From Gracilibacillus alcaliphilus (GTDB taxonomy: Bacteria; Bacillota; Bacilli; Bacillales; Amphibacillaceae): DNA of 62,504 bases. The position numbers and the translations under genes were made by a program. The notes under the pieces were generated by a model that ran no database searches, was not told where the DNA came from, and worked only from the letters and a program-made list of their open reading frames with translations. Positions 17,210-27,300 of this stretch are shown in pieces; position 1 is the first letter of the stretch; each line of letters begins with the position of its first letter. The stretch lies in contig NZ_JAFBFA010000033.1 in the NCBI RefSeq assembly GCF_016909015.1, positions 1 to 62,504 of the forward strand, given 5' to 3'.

Positions 17210-17347
17210 GGATTTAAATTTATCTCCTCTTTAGTAAGCAAAATGGGTAAACACATTAAAGTAGTCTCTCCAACATCTTTATTACAGCAAATAACCAATG
17301 CGTTAGCAGAAGTTTTAGCAATGTATCAGAATAACAAGGATTTTTAA
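17210..17347 (+). pseudogene. WYL-domain regulator, C-terminal fragment
   Basis: 46 codons reading GFKFISSLVSKMGKHIKVVS and ending MYQNNKDF, the typical last strand and helix of YafY/WYL regulators (position of the gene at 38125-39015). The rest of the gene is absent. Confidence 0.6.
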
Positions 17348-17452
17348 TTTTGAATGTTATTGAATGAATTAAATCTTTTGTCGCTGAATCCGCCATCATT
17401 CACTCTTCCTTATCATTTACGACTTAATTAGATACTACATCTTTTAACCAGA

Positions 17453-17599
17453 GATGAGTTTTTCTTTTATATACAGGTTGATAAAAACCACTCGGAAGCA
17501 AGTTTGAAATCCTATCTGTATGATTTAGAGCGTTACCATCAATTCTTGATCAAGTATTATGGTTCTGGGTCTCTATTATTAATGCGTTTCCCACTCTAG
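17453..17599 (+). pseudogene. Tyrosine recombinase N-terminal fragment
   Basis: 49 codons including DEFFFYIQVDKNHSEASLKS and YLYDLERYHQFL, the first helices of the SAM-like core-binding domain of XerC/phage integrases. No catalytic domain follows. Confidence 0.65.
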
Positions 17600-17698
17600 A
17601 CATTTGTGTGTCATTTCAACTATAAATGGACTTTGTTATATTAAGAACATAAAAATGTTCTAAAGTGAATATAGGAAGAAACTGTGTCAGTTTATATA

Positions 17699-17944
17699 TC
17701 AGGAGAATATTCCAAGGAAAATATTTCTCAAACCCTTTAGAACGTAATCCATAATTTTCGCTGGTGAATCCATATTCGGAAAAACAATGTAAGCTACAGC
17801 TAGCGACCAGCCTAATAGTATTAAGGATGAAAACACCATTTTTTCTTTTTTCTCCGTTGATTTTATTATTAGCCATTGATAAATAAACATCAACACTACC
17901 ATTACCGTTACGCTAAAAATGTAGACACCTTTCATGTTCTTCAC
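17699..17944 (-). CDS. Small membrane protein of the gerA-type operon
   Basis: 81 residues with two membrane helices (about 7-26 and 38-57). It starts six bases after gerAC, so it is the last gene of the germination operon. Some bacilli carry such a short D-type protein with a germinant receptor, which modulates receptor function; that role here is inferred from position only. An 86-codon frame overlapping it on the same strand is spurious. Confidence 0.65.
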   Translation of the reverse strand: MKNMKGVYIFSVTVMVVLMFIYQWLIIKSTEKKEKMVFSSLILLGWSLAVAYIVFPNMDSPAKIMDYVLKGLRNIFLGIFS

Positions 17945-17950
17945 CTCTTT

Positions 17951-19108
17951 TTACCAAGGTACATTTCCTTGCCCTGTTCTTAAAACATTTGCCTTAATAT
18001 CAAAAGTTACTTCTACCGAAGGAAACCTTTCTTCCCAATTTTTTTTGATATCCTTCCATTTTTCAGGATGCTTTCGTCGAAATTCCTCAGCAAATTCTAT
18101 AATATCTACTTCCATCTCTTTTTGTACTATTTCTAGAGTGTCTGTTAGACGGATTTCGATCTTTTTCGCTAGCTCCTTTTCCAGCGCTCTTTGTATTTCG
18201 ATTTCATTTAAGTCCCAATCCGTTTTATTCTGTATCACATCATCTATCGTTTCAATTTGAATGGTCATTTTCAATTCATTGCCGTCTATCTCAGGTATCA
18301 ACTTTGTTGTTCCCTTAATTAAATTCATAGAAATAAGACCGTCTGCATTTTCAGGTTGTATAGTGACAGTAGACTCTTTTATCTCATCTCTAAACCAGAG
18401 CACTCCTCTAGTTAACCGATCATCAATTGAACCGACCATTTTACCGTTTTTTAAAATAGCTGAATGATTAATATACGCAATCGTTTCTAAGGACTGTTCT
18501 TCCTCTTCAGGCGGTAATTTATCAACCATAGGAAGAATGGCAGCGTCCGATTCTCCTTTCAACATTTCCATTAAATCAAATAATGTTACTTTCATTAACA
18601 CTTCCGATTTAGCTAATTCTATTAGTACTTCAGACGAGCTTCTTTCCAAAGGTGGAAGCAAAGCCATAATATCTTTCGCACTCCCCTTGCTAATAAATAC
18701 GTAACTTCTCAAGCGCGGCTCGGGATGACGGATAAAAAAATCTAATTCTTCACGAATTCCTGTCTCGGCTAAAGCTTTATTGATCACAATCGCTTTCGTA
18801 TGACTCCATAGAATTTCTCTTGGAAGTTGTGTATCAAGATCCTCAATGGCTTTTGGTATCGATATGCCTTTCCCTGTTTGATGAATCATTTTATTGCCCC
18901 CTGCCTGATTACTCTCTCCACCCATCCCTTCCCCTCCATCCCTGTTTGGAGAATGTATTTCAACTGTTAATTCTATTTCTCCATTTTCCGTCTGATCCAA
19001 TCCCACTCCAGTTACAACCCAAAGATCATTGGTTTCCCTTCGGTCCCAACAACCCGTAAGCAAAAATAAGAAGATACCGATAAACCATATTATTTTCAGT
19101 CCCTTCAC
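17951..19108 (-). CDS. gerAC: Spore germination lipoprotein, GerAC family
   Basis: 385 residues. Signal peptide with lipobox LLTGC, lipidated Cys at 20, then the family hallmark CWDRRE. Domain 1 follows (GVGLDQTENGEIELTVEI, REILWSHTKAIVINK, FFIRHPEPRLRSYVF), with domains 2-3 to the C-terminus. GerAC is anchored on the outside of the spore inner membrane and is the C subunit of the nutrient receptor. The start overlaps the end of gerAB by four bases. The symbol denotes the subunit class, not a specific receptor. Confidence 0.93.
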   Translation of the reverse strand: MKGLKIIWFIGIFLFLLTGCWDRRETNDLWVVTGVGLDQTENGEIELTVEIHSPNRDGGEGMGGESNQAGGNKMIHQTGKGISIPKAIEDLDTQLPREILWSHTKAIVINKALAETGIREELDFFIRHPEPRLRSYVFISKGSAKDIMALLPPLERSSSEVLIELAKSEVLMKVTLFDLMEMLKGESDAAILPMVDKLPPEEEEQSLETIAYINHSAILKNGKMVGSIDDRLTRGVLWFRDEIKESTVTIQPENADGLISMNLIKGTTKLIPEIDGNELKMTIQIETIDDVIQNKTDWDLNEIEIQRALEKELAKKIEIRLTDTLEIVQKEMEVDIIEFAEEFRRKHPEKWKDIKKNWEERFPSVEVTFDIKANVLRTGQGNVPW

Positions 19109-20219
19109 TTTCCACCTCTTCCTTTCTGCTTAAAAGTCTTCATTTTACGTATGTAGGTTATCAAAAGTAGAAACATTGGGATTATTAGTCCATACAGCAA
19201 AGTATCCGTTAATCCATGGGAAACCTCCTGAAAATGTTCGGATGCCTCTGCGGAATTAAGAAACGCCTGCATCGCAAACACTCCAATCAGAAAACCGGTT
19301 GGCAAGACAAGAGAACGATAATTGGAAAGGTTAAACCATTGGGCAGTACCCAGCACTATTGCATAGTAAAACACACAAATTTTGATAAATGTCCCGGCAA
19401 TCCAAATCGCCATAACAAGTGCTTCGAGATGAGATAAAAATTCGGCTATACTAATATATCTCGTAGCGCTCATAAGTGGAGCAGTAAAATTCTCCGTTAC
19501 ACGTCCAAAGACCAGAATAACGATGATATTAGTAAGCATTAATGTTATCGTTACAGCTAGTACCGAAATGCTCCCCGATTTCATTCCTTTTTCTCGATTA
19601 GTTAAATATGGAAGAAAGAAATAGATAATCCCAAATTGAGCGAACCATGTGTATAACGCCACTGAACCTTTGATGGAAGGCATTATACCATTCTCCATCA
19701 CTGGTAGCATTCGCTTTATCTCTATATCTGGAAGGAGTAGGACGACGATGACTAAAAAAAGTAAGAAAAAAATGGAAAAACCATTTCAGCTAGCCTTCCT
19801 ATAACCTCAAGTCCTCCGTGTACCGCAAACGCACACAACAGGATCATCATACCTACTATCACATACTTTGGAGTGTGAGGGAGAAATTCACTAACCACAA
19901 ATTCTCCATATTGCCAAACCATCACACTGATAGAAGTATACAGCAACAGCAATAAGATCAATCCGAGTACCTTACCAAAAAAGGCACCAAGAATATGTTG
20001 GCTGTATTGCATAATCGTATCGTCGGGATAAAGCTTGTGCAATTTATATGCAATATATACACTTAGCAAACCTAAAGGAAAAGCCCATATAGGAGAAATC
20101 CAAATATCCTGCTGGGCAGCATCAAAGACTGTTTTGGGAATAAAAAGAATCCCTGTCGCTATAATAGCGTGATACATCATAACGCTCATCTGTAAAGCTG
20201 ATATTTTTCCTTTCTCCAT
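19105..20219 (-). pseudogene. gerAB: Spore germination permease GerAB, frameshifted
   Basis: Helices 1-5 are encoded from 20219 to 19752 (MEKGKISALQMSVMMYHAII onward) and end AEMVFPFFSYFF-stop. The correct continuation LVIVVLLLPDIEIKRMLPVM lies in the -1 frame and runs to 19105. One extra T in either of two T7 runs (minus strand, about 19756-19780) would restore a single frame of about 370 codons, the normal GerAB length. Neighbours gerAA and gerAC are intact, so this is a recent mutation, a sequencing error, or a switchable homopolymer. Confidence 0.85.
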
Positions 20220-20242
20220 CTTTTTATTTCACCACCTCTACG

Positions 20243-21799
20243 TCACTCTTCCTCATTTTTATTAGGAAAAGGCTTTTGGTTAGAAGATTGACGATATTTA
20301 TTATATTCTCCCGTTAAATGGGGGCGCGTATTTAATTTCCATAAGGGAGCCCGTATTAAAGTATCTTTCAGATCTCTTCTTTTCATTGGAGCCATTGGAG
20401 AGAGATAAGGCACACCAAAAGAACGTAACGTACTCAGATGTATTATAATAGCCAAAAGTCCCATCATGATGCCTAGCAGCCCGAACGTTCCGGCCAGTAA
20501 CATAATTGGAAAACGTAATAATCTGAAAGGAATAGCAATATTGTAACGTGGAATTGTAAAGGAAGCGATACCAGTAAGGGCAACAACCATGACCATCGGA
20601 TCTGAGACTAATCCAGCAGCTACTGCTGCTTGGCCAATAACCAATGCTCCTACAATACTAACGGCAGCACCTACTTGTTTAGGAAGTCTAAGTCCTGCTT
20701 CCCGCAACCCTTCAAATGTAATCTCCATAAGCAAAGCTTCCACCAGCGCAGGAAATGGAATTGCCTCGCGTGAATCGACCATGGTAAGCAGTAATGTAGT
20801 CGGTACCATCTCTTGGTGATAGGTAATCACAGCAACATACAAAGATGGTAACAGGAGAGAAATAAATAAAAATAAAAAACGTAACCAGCGGGTTGCTGTA
20901 GATATTATGAAATGATGATAATAATCTTCTCCAGATTGAAATAAGGAATAGAATGTGGTTGGAGCAACCAAAACAAAGGGTGTACCATCAACAACAATGA
21001 CCACACGTCCTTCAAGCAAATTAGAAACTGCTGTATCAGGTCGCTCTGTAACAAGTACTTGTGGAAACGGAGAGTAAGAATTGTCTTGAATTAATTCTTC
21101 TATGTACCCAGATTCTAATATTCCATCAATGTCAATTCGTTTAATACGTTGAGTGATTTCTTCAATCAGTGTTTCATCTGATAAATCTTGAATATAAGTT
21201 ATCATAATTGTAGTTTGTGTGTAACTACCCACTTTTAAGGTTTTCATTTTTAGTTGGGGACTTTTGATCTTTCTTCGCAACAAAGAGGTATTAACCTCCA
21301 CACTCTCCGTAAAACCTTCACGAGGGCCTCTAACCACCAACTCACCAGATGGTTCTTCGATGGCACGCTTCTCCCATTTAGCCAATCCCAATGCATACCC
21401 TTGTCGATTATCCTCCAATAATAAAATCGGATTACCAACGGATAACTGTTCGACACAAGTGTCAAAAGATTCAATCTTTGTTATCTCGGCAACAGACAGT
21501 CTGTGTTCAATCAATGATATAGGATTTATAGAATTCTGATCAGTCTGTTGCATAAGCGGTGTTAATACATTATTGTCTATTTCTTCAATATTGGACATAC
21601 CTTTTATATAAATTAATTGAGCTTTGATATGACCAGCAATTACAAATGAACGAAAAACTACATCTGAGCAATCTTTATAAAGAAAATTTAGTACCTCTAA
21701 ATTTTTTTCCAAATTAGAATAAAGAGGTTTTAAAACCTCTTTATCAACCTGCTGTCCTTTATTTTGCTTATTGAAAGTAAATTTTTTTCGGTTAAACAC
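20243..21799 (-). CDS. gerAA: Spore germination receptor subunit GerAA
   Basis: 518 residues, typical GerA length. A soluble N-terminal half (with DCSDVVFRSFVIAGHIKAQL and VRGPREGFTESVEVNTSLLR, the conserved phosphate-rich loop of the family) is followed by a membrane half with about five helices from residue 290 (LFLFISLLLPSLYVAVITYH, PFPALVEALLMEITFE). GerAA forms the ion-channel ring of the nutrient receptor in the spore inner membrane. First gene of gerAA-gerAB-gerAC plus a small membrane protein. Germinant not predictable. Confidence 0.94.
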   Translation of the reverse strand: MFNRKKFTFNKQNKGQQVDKEVLKPLYSNLEKNLEVLNFLYKDCSDVVFRSFVIAGHIKAQLIYIKGMSNIEEIDNNVLTPLMQQTDQNSINPISLIEHRLSVAEITKIESFDTCVEQLSVGNPILLLEDNRQGYALGLAKWEKRAIEEPSGELVVRGPREGFTESVEVNTSLLRRKIKSPQLKMKTLKVGSYTQTTIMITYIQDLSDETLIEEITQRIKRIDIDGILESGYIEELIQDNSYSPFPQVLVTERPDTAVSNLLEGRVVIVVDGTPFVLVAPTTFYSLFQSGEDYYHHFIISTATRWLRFLFLFISLLLPSLYVAVITYHQEMVPTTLLLTMVDSREAIPFPALVEALLMEITFEGLREAGLRLPKQVGAAVSIVGALVIGQAAVAAGLVSDPMVMVVALTGIASFTIPRYNIAIPFRLLRFPIMLLAGTFGLLGIMMGLLAIIIHLSTLRSFGVPYLSPMAPMKRRDLKDTLIRAPLWKLNTRPHLTGEYNKYRQSSNQKPFPNKNEEE

Positions 21800-21906
21800 G
21801 AAAATCCCACTCTCTTATGATCTAAACATTCATATTCTATACCCTTTTCGTACGTAGTATCCCACTTATTTTTTAAATTATTCCACGTATGTGGACATTC
21901 TTTGTT

Positions 21907-22023
21907 TCAAACCATATGGCATTTATGTACAATATGGTCCATCATTATGTCAACGTGAACCCCTCCGCCAAAGCAGGTAAGCCAGTCCTTTTTACCGAGC
22001 TTAGAAATGTCCAGCTTGTCCGA
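21907..22023 (-). pseudogene. Possible IstB-like ATPase C-terminal fragment
   Basis: 39 codons: WLTCFGGGVHVDIMMDHIVH recalls the conserved end of IS21 helper ATPase IstB (FGD...ALIDRLVHH). Weak match, no IS ends seen. Confidence 0.3.
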
Positions 22024-22084
22024 ATAGCAACGATACCACTATATTAGTTATCGCATCTTCTATTTTAATTTGAACATAAAAATA

Positions 22085-22108
22085 CAGTTAACTTGTGCAA
22101 GCTAACTG
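22085..22108. repeat. 24-nt near-perfect palindrome
   Basis: CAGTTA at 22085 and TAACTG at 22103 enclose an inner CTTG/CAAG dyad. No gene within 90 nt; could be a remnant operator or hairpin. Confidence 0.35.
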
Positions 22109-22202
22109 CATAGGCTAGTTTTATTAAATTCAGTTGTGTGCCCACGTTAAAATTGGTTATATCTTTTTGCTAAACACATTTCCATTGGTTGCTTATATTT
22201 TG

Positions 22203-22398
22203 GAATATTAATAAGCAATCCCCGCATCCTGATACCCTTTTTTCCTATAAAAATGTTAAGCACCCACATCTACTTGAGTAGATGCCATAATCATTCCATA
22301 CCCCATTGCTTCATATGCTTTTCCGAAAATTTCATTAGCTTTGTTCCATAATCTTTATGTTGATTTTTTCCTTCTCGGTGAATTAATTCGTTATTTAT
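22203..22398 (-). pseudogene. GNAT acetyltransferase fragment
   Basis: Minus-strand reading gives LIHREGKNQHKDYGTKLMKF (acetyl-CoA loop position), then in shifted frames IMASTQVDVGA and FYRKKGYQDAG, the usual GNAT C-terminal block. At least two frameshifts. Confidence 0.6.
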
Positions 22399-22399
22399 T

Positions 22400-23257
22400 T
22401 CAACAGCGTCTTTCATAACCACCTAGAAAATGAAGCAAGACGTCATTAAAATAGTCAGGGTTGTCTTGGTTCGCATTATGCCCTGCGTTCGGAATCACTT
22501 CATACTGACAATTCAGTTCACGCTTAGCCCAATTTGGTGCTTTTTTGACAAAGGTCCCTCTTTCCGCACTGTCTTTTTCACCATGAGTTAGCAAAAAGGG
22601 GTGCTGAATAAAGTAATCATTCCCAAAATGAGGATCTTCATATATAGCACGAACACCACCATCCATAATTTCAATAAATGCCTCACGAGATAACTCTTTG
22701 TTTGTGTTCAGAGCATAATTCTGTACAGTTTCTGTCACTCCCATCCCTTCAGCAAATTTCTTCCGTAAGATACTTTCAGGCATCATACGAAACATTCGTG
22801 ACATATTACGATAGGCGATTCGCATGCCAAATGAAGGAACTTCCGTAATATCCGTACATCCAATGACGGCTATCGCTTTTATCTTTTCTGGCTGAAGAAA
22901 TGTCAGCATCTGCGAAACATAACCACCAAAAGAATGACCAACGAGAATCACTTCTTCTACCTGATGTTTATAAATGATTTTCTCTAAGTCTTCCACAACA
23001 ATCTGAACATGGAATTCCTTCCCTACAGGTTTGGACATGCCATGTCCACGAACATTCCACGTAAGAGCGGGATATCCAGCATTCTGTAACGCCTGAACCT
23101 GCATATCGAACATTTGATGATCAAGAGAGGCTCCATGTGTGAAAATAACCAATGGTTCATTGTAATCGTACTGAGTTATCCAATAGTGAATCACTGCCCC
23201 TCGGCGTTCAAGTGTATAATGTTTCATTAGACTTAACATATCGTCATTTTTGTACAT
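22400..23257 (-). CDS. Alpha/beta hydrolase
   Basis: 285 residues from the ATG at 23257 (aggggtgaag site). Oxyanion region FTHGASLDHQMF, nucleophile elbow GHSFGG with Ser 109, and the C-terminal His in NAGHNANQDNP; the Asp is likely in THGEKDSAE. Fits carboxylesterase/proline-iminopeptidase-like enzymes. It lies 39 bases after a broken TetR gene and probably shares its transcript. A fragment of a related hydrolase (IIGCTDVMEVP) lies at 37738-37809. Substrate unknown. Confidence 0.85.
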   Translation of the reverse strand: MYKNDDMLSLMKHYTLERRGAVIHYWITQYDYNEPLVIFTHGASLDHQMFDMQVQALQNAGYPALTWNVRGHGMSKPVGKEFHVQIVVEDLEKIIYKHQVEEVILVGHSFGGYVSQMLTFLQPEKIKAIAVIGCTDITEVPSFGMRIAYRNMSRMFRMMPESILRKKFAEGMGVTETVQNYALNTNKELSREAFIEIMDGGVRAIYEDPHFGNDYFIQHPFLLTHGEKDSAERGTFVKKAPNWAKRELNCQYEVIPNAGHNANQDNPDYFNDVLLHFLGGYERRC

Positions 23258-23295
23258 TTCTTCACCCCTATACGCTTTCGATCTTAGCGATTTTA

Positions 23296-23981
23296 TCAGC
23301 ATTGCTTTTCTCTTTCTCCCCACCTATAAATCTTCTCTTTGTCCATTAAACATAAAGAATGAGCCGGAAGACCAAGAATACGTTCAATCGCTTGAGTGTA
23401 TGCAAAAACTTTATTTTCCAAATCCAATGGATCATTTTTTCTTGTTAATAAGTTGCTTGCAAATGAATCAGATAAGTCTAATAAAAGACACAGAACAACC
23501 TCGGATGTGTGCTCTGTTTCTATCCCATTCATACTATTCTCTTCTATACCCTGGTAGATAATTTGTCTTATTAATGGTTCAAAACGTCGTAATTTTTTCT
23601 CACGTGTTTTTTTCCGAACAAGGACATTGTTATCCGAGTACCAAACCTCTAAAAGTTGTAAAAAGAGCTGTCTTTGTGCAATTTTTATTTCACTTACTTT
23701 CACAAAAAAACTTGCAGCTTTTTTGTTGCAGAATGTTCACTGTTTATAAGGGACGACACTTGCTGCTCAATGTCGTCTAACATCCTCTCTATTAACGCTT
23801 CTAATAATTGTTGCTTTGAACTAAAATAGTGAAAAAACGCTCCCCTAGAAATATGAAGCTGATCCAATATATTTTGAATAGACATTTGCTCAAAACCTTT
23901 TGTCACAATTAATTGATAGGTTACATCTAGAATCTTATTACGTTTAGCCTGATATTCTACTTTATTAACTTTACGCGCCAA
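23296..23981 (-). pseudogene. TetR-family regulator, frameshifted at an A7/T7 run
   Basis: Codons from 23981 encode a standard TetR DNA-binding domain (MSIQNILDQLHISRGAFFHYF) and end KKLQVFL-stop. The next frame continues VKVSEIKIAQRQLFLQLLEV to 23296. Adding one T to the T7 run (plus strand A7, 23704-23710) joins them into a 228-codon regulator of normal layout. Confidence 0.82.
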
Positions 23982-23996
23982 AGCAAATCCTCCTTT

Positions 23997-24021
23997 AATA
24001 AACCGACTATCCGTCTATTAA
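23997..24021. promoter_or_regulatory. Candidate TetR operator
   Basis: Imperfect dyad of TAATAAACCGAC and GTCTATTA, 16-40 nt upstream of the tetR start. Confidence 0.4.
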
Positions 24022-24571
24022 TTATATACAAATATATGAGAATACATAATATTGTTTCATACTGTTTAGCGAATAAATAATATGCTTAATTTATACATGG
24101 ATTCTTTACCTTGATCGGAGTACACCCTAACTTTCAAAATGGAAAGCTAGCATTGCATAGGTTTAAGCTGTAGTCGATCATATATATAGGTTTCTTTTCT
24201 GAAAAAATCATTGCCATATGCCAATACATAGGTATTAAGAGACGTTATACTATACTGTATTTCACCCTTTGTAACTGCACTAATGAATGAGGCTGTCTCA
24301 AAGGAAAATAAAAATTCGATAGAAAAGCCGAATCATTTATTTACATCTGATTCAGCCTCTTCATTAGTTTAATAATTTTCATTGTTAGTTTGGCTTTACA
24401 CACTTAATATCATTACAGTTGTTAGTATTTATCTCTTTGGTGAAATTAATTCTAGTGAGCTGTTACTATCATTTCGCCTGAATATAAAGAAATAGCTCAT
24501 AATACAGCCCATGTTAACAAGTATTTAATTTTATCACTGGATTGGATCCACCATTATATGATTTAGTAAAC
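24022..24571. other. Noncoding gap with a large hairpin
   Basis: About 24286-24368 folds from AATGAGGCTG to CAGCCTCTTCATT, enclosing an ATTCG/CGAAT dyad. It may be a terminator or a miniature element end (GAGGCTGTCTCAAA resembles insertion-sequence termini). No ORF. Confidence 0.35.
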
Positions 24572-25276
24572 TCATTTCTCTACAGATTCTTTGGATAGTT
24601 TTTCATCATTTCGCTGGACAATATTCCACTTACCTCCGAATAATTGAATACTTTTTTCGACCTTGTTGATGATTTCATCTGCTCGCTCATAAATAATACT
24701 CCTTAAATCATGCACCTGTCTCATTAGTTTTTCCAGCCATGCTTCTTGCTTGTCAAGCCTTTCATAAAGTTCTGTGTACGCTTCTTCTTTCTGATTTATT
24801 TGATGCTGTATTTCATCCAGTCTTGTATCTTGTTTTTCCATAGTTCTTGAGATATTTTCATTCGTGATTTCTATTTTTTCAAGTTTGGCATGAAAAGCTT
24901 CCTGATTATGCTTCATCTCCTGTGTTTCTTCCTTTGCCATTTCATACATGGCAAAAACATCTTTTAGTTGTTTGTTTTTATTGTTTGTATGTTCATCCAG
25001 CACGTCTAAGCGGTTTAATACTTCTGCTTGCAGCTGCTGATCATATTTTTTATCTTCGTCTATCTCTTTCAATTTTTTCTCCAAACGCTTCAATTGTTGA
25101 TTTCTTACAAAAATATCCTGATGAAGCTGTTGTAATTTGTTTGCTTCCTCTTTCTGGATTTCCAGCTGTTTTTGTTCTTTTTCACTGGCATGATCATAAA
25201 TAAATATATCCTGATTGGACGAAGCGCCTTGTATATCTTTTGCATAAATACCTTTTTGCTGATTCAGATACACCAT
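24572..25276 (-). CDS. Coiled-coil protein of unknown function
   Basis: 234 residues from the ATG at 25276 (agaggtgatt site). After a short head (MVYLNQQKGIYAKDIQGASS) nearly the whole chain is Glu/Lys/Gln heptads (about 30-205), and the last 30 residues form a short module (SIQLFGGKWNIVQRNDEKL). No membrane segment. Its upstream neighbour 25484-25780 is also an uncharacterised bacillar protein. A structural or spore-associated role is possible but unproven. Confidence 0.65.
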   Translation of the reverse strand: MVYLNQQKGIYAKDIQGASSNQDIFIYDHASEKEQKQLEIQKEEANKLQQLHQDIFVRNQQLKRLEKKLKEIDEDKKYDQQLQAEVLNRLDVLDEHTNNKNKQLKDVFAMYEMAKEETQEMKHNQEAFHAKLEKIEITNENISRTMEKQDTRLDEIQHQINQKEEAYTELYERLDKQEAWLEKLMRQVHDLRSIIYERADEIINKVEKSIQLFGGKWNIVQRNDEKLSKESVEK

Positions 25277-25483
25277 TTCAATCACCTCTAAAATCAGCTT
25301 ATGCATAAAGAAAAAAAGTGGGATAAAAGTTTATAATAACCTCTTTTTTACGAAGTATCGGCTGTCTATTAAAAGCGGTTTAGTATCGTGGAAAACGCCG
25401 TCCGAAAATCCCTAAATCTAGAAGGAAACTAACTGGCTTATGGAGATAAGAATGAAAACTCACCTAGAAAAAAGTATCTTACT

Positions 25484-25780
25484 TTAATCATGATAAATAG
25501 TACTTTCTGTGTGAGCTTTAAAGGCAGCAATAAACGACTCTGGTGAAGATGTGATAATGTAGGCGTAGACTCCTTGAAGTGTATGTAAATAAAGCATTCC
25601 CTTTTCTCCTGTCAAACGATACGTAACATCCAATACTTTCTCTATTGGGAATTCTCGATGCTTGGAAACTATTTTGTCTTTATATAGATATAGATAACGC
25701 TGTTCTTCTGTATCTTTTTGTTCTAATGCACGGATTTGACGAATTACTTTTACATATGGTTGCTTAGCAATAATTTGCAT
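25484..25780 (-). CDS. Small hypothetical protein
   Basis: 98 residues with a gaggggggg site. Alternating strands (KVIRQIRALEQ, YLYLYKDKIVSKHREFPIEKV, GMLYLHTLQGVYAYIITSS) and a final helix resemble a small pleckstrin-homology-like fold. No catalytic motif, family not recognised. Likely co-oriented with the coiled-coil gene, 207 bases apart. Confidence 0.55.
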   Translation of the reverse strand: MQIIAKQPYVKVIRQIRALEQKDTEEQRYLYLYKDKIVSKHREFPIEKVLDVTYRLTGEKGMLYLHTLQGVYAYIITSSPESFIAAFKAHTESTIYHD

Positions 25781-25913
25781 GGTACCCCCCCTCCTGTTTG
25801 ACCATTTGTAACATTGAATAAAACGAGCTGAATATTTACCTCATGGTAACATATCTGCAATCCGTTCGCATCTTTCATCATCGGATAGTATGTGTCAAGT
25901 TTTTCTCAATTAA

Positions 25914-25957
25914 GTAAAAAAATACACAGCCCAACGAATAAAGAGACAGTTGGGGCT
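25914..25957 (-). terminator. Terminator
   Basis: AGCCCAAC (25928-25935) and GTTGGGGCT (25949-25957) with a T run on the minus strand. Confidence 0.65.
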
Positions 25958-25991
25958 AATAGATCCTATTATCTTGTCTGTAAGTGAAACG

Positions 25992-26295
25992 TTAATAAAA
26001 CTGACAGAAGATATGTAATGGTACACAATATACCGGCAGCAACAATCGCTTTTTATTGTGCAGTTTATTCATCCCTTTTCCACTTAGGATACTGCCTAAA
26101 ACACGGACAATTCCCGCAATCAACAGGGTTTCTCCTACTAAGAACCTTTCTCCATCCGTATATAAGTAAACTTTTAAATCAAATAGATCTGGATTAGTAA
26201 ATGCAACGCTCATACCTTCTATAATATTCACCTGATTATAACTGTTCTTTCGTTACCGCGGATTAAATTGGCTATTTTATTTAATATCTTGTCCA
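25992..26295 (-). pseudogene. MFS transporter remnant
   Basis: The segment LLIAGIVRVLGSILSGKGMN then KLHNKKRLLL matches residues 235-265 of the intact MFS protein at 4978-6117 (LLFAGIASVLGSIISGKVMG). A short preceding frame starts with ATG near 26295 and is out of phase. Most helices are lost. Confidence 0.65.
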
Positions 26296-26491
26296 TAATT
26301 CCCCTCCTTTTTTACCTTATGCTTGGTCTACGCCTCTTACTTTGATTTCATCAAAAACCTGCATCCACTTATATTTGCTTTCCGTCTCATTTAACCTTAA
26401 TTGTCCAATTAACGAAATGTAAACGTAAAATGTGAGGAAGAAATTCTGCCTTTGCAGCAGCTCTTTTTATTATATCTTAGACTATTCTGTC

Positions 26492-27118
26492 TTAGTGGGG
26501 GGAAGTAATTTGCATACAATAGCTCCAATTCTTCACTTTTTCCCTGCCAAGAGATAACTCTTCTTCTTTACATTCATTAAAACCATTCTTCAGATAAAAT
26601 TTCCTATTCATTTCCGTATTGGTTGCCAATAGTACTACCCCTCCCCCCTCTTTACTTATATATGGATATATACAACCTTTAAGTATGGTACTTCCCATTC
26701 CTTTTCCTTGAACTTCTTTGGAAATAGCTAATGAGTCCAAATACCAGCCATTATTTGAACGTTTATGGAGCGTATCATTTGTACTAGTCACTAACTTTAA
26801 ATATTTTAAGGCTTTTAACAACATACCTTTTCTTATTAGCCGAGCAAGACCAAATCTAAGATAACTCAGGAAATCTTGTTTGCCTTTTAAGCTTTTAAGA
26901 AGTGCAACTCCTATAATATGTTGATTTTCAATAGCTATAAAACAACAATGTTTTTGTACAAAAAGCATTGTGTTGATATATTGAAATTCATAAATGAGTT
27001 TCTTTCTTCTATTCTTATCGTTCTCTATTACAGTAAAAAGCGGATAATCTATAAATGATTCCGCAAGTAATTCAGCATTGCAATGCTCATCTTTTTTTTC
27101 TGCTTTTCTAAATTCCAT
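26492..27118 (-). CDS. GNAT-family acetyltransferase
   Basis: 208 residues. N-terminal FRKAEKKDEHCNAELLAESF, then the beta4-alpha3 acetyl-CoA signature VQGKGMGSTILKG (Q/RxxGxG/A) at about 137-149, and NRKFYLKNGF near the C-terminus. Such enzymes acetylate small amines or antibiotics. It is divergent from a TetR gene, which may control it. Substrate unknown. Confidence 0.82.
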   Translation of the reverse strand: MEFRKAEKKDEHCNAELLAESFIDYPLFTVIENDKNRRKKLIYEFQYINTMLFVQKHCCFIAIENQHIIGVALLKSLKGKQDFLSYLRFGLARLIRKGMLLKALKYLKLVTSTNDTLHKRSNNGWYLDSLAISKEVQGKGMGSTILKGCIYPYISKEGGGVVLLATNTEMNRKFYLKNGFNECKEEELSLGREKVKNWSYCMQITSPH

Positions 27119-27174
27119 CGATATTTTCCTCCTATAAAATAGTAAGAATATAGCACTATTTTCTGATTATTTTT

Positions 27175-27203
27175 AAACACTTGTTCATTAATTTATAAGT
27201 GTA
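27175..27203. promoter_or_regulatory. Inverted repeat in the GNAT/TetR intergenic region
   Basis: ACACTT and AAGTGT arms about 15 nt apart; candidate TetR operator. Confidence 0.35.
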
Positions 27204-27300
27204 TTATATAATTAGAAAAATAGGAAAACATTAATCAATGTTGATTGACATGTTAGATAATAAACAGTTTTTCAATACATGTCCAGAAAGGAGTAAATAA

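Noticed and set aside
24286..24368. Complete miniature transposable element
   Set aside because: Only one hairpin with insertion-sequence-like wording is seen; no target duplication or second copy was found in the window.
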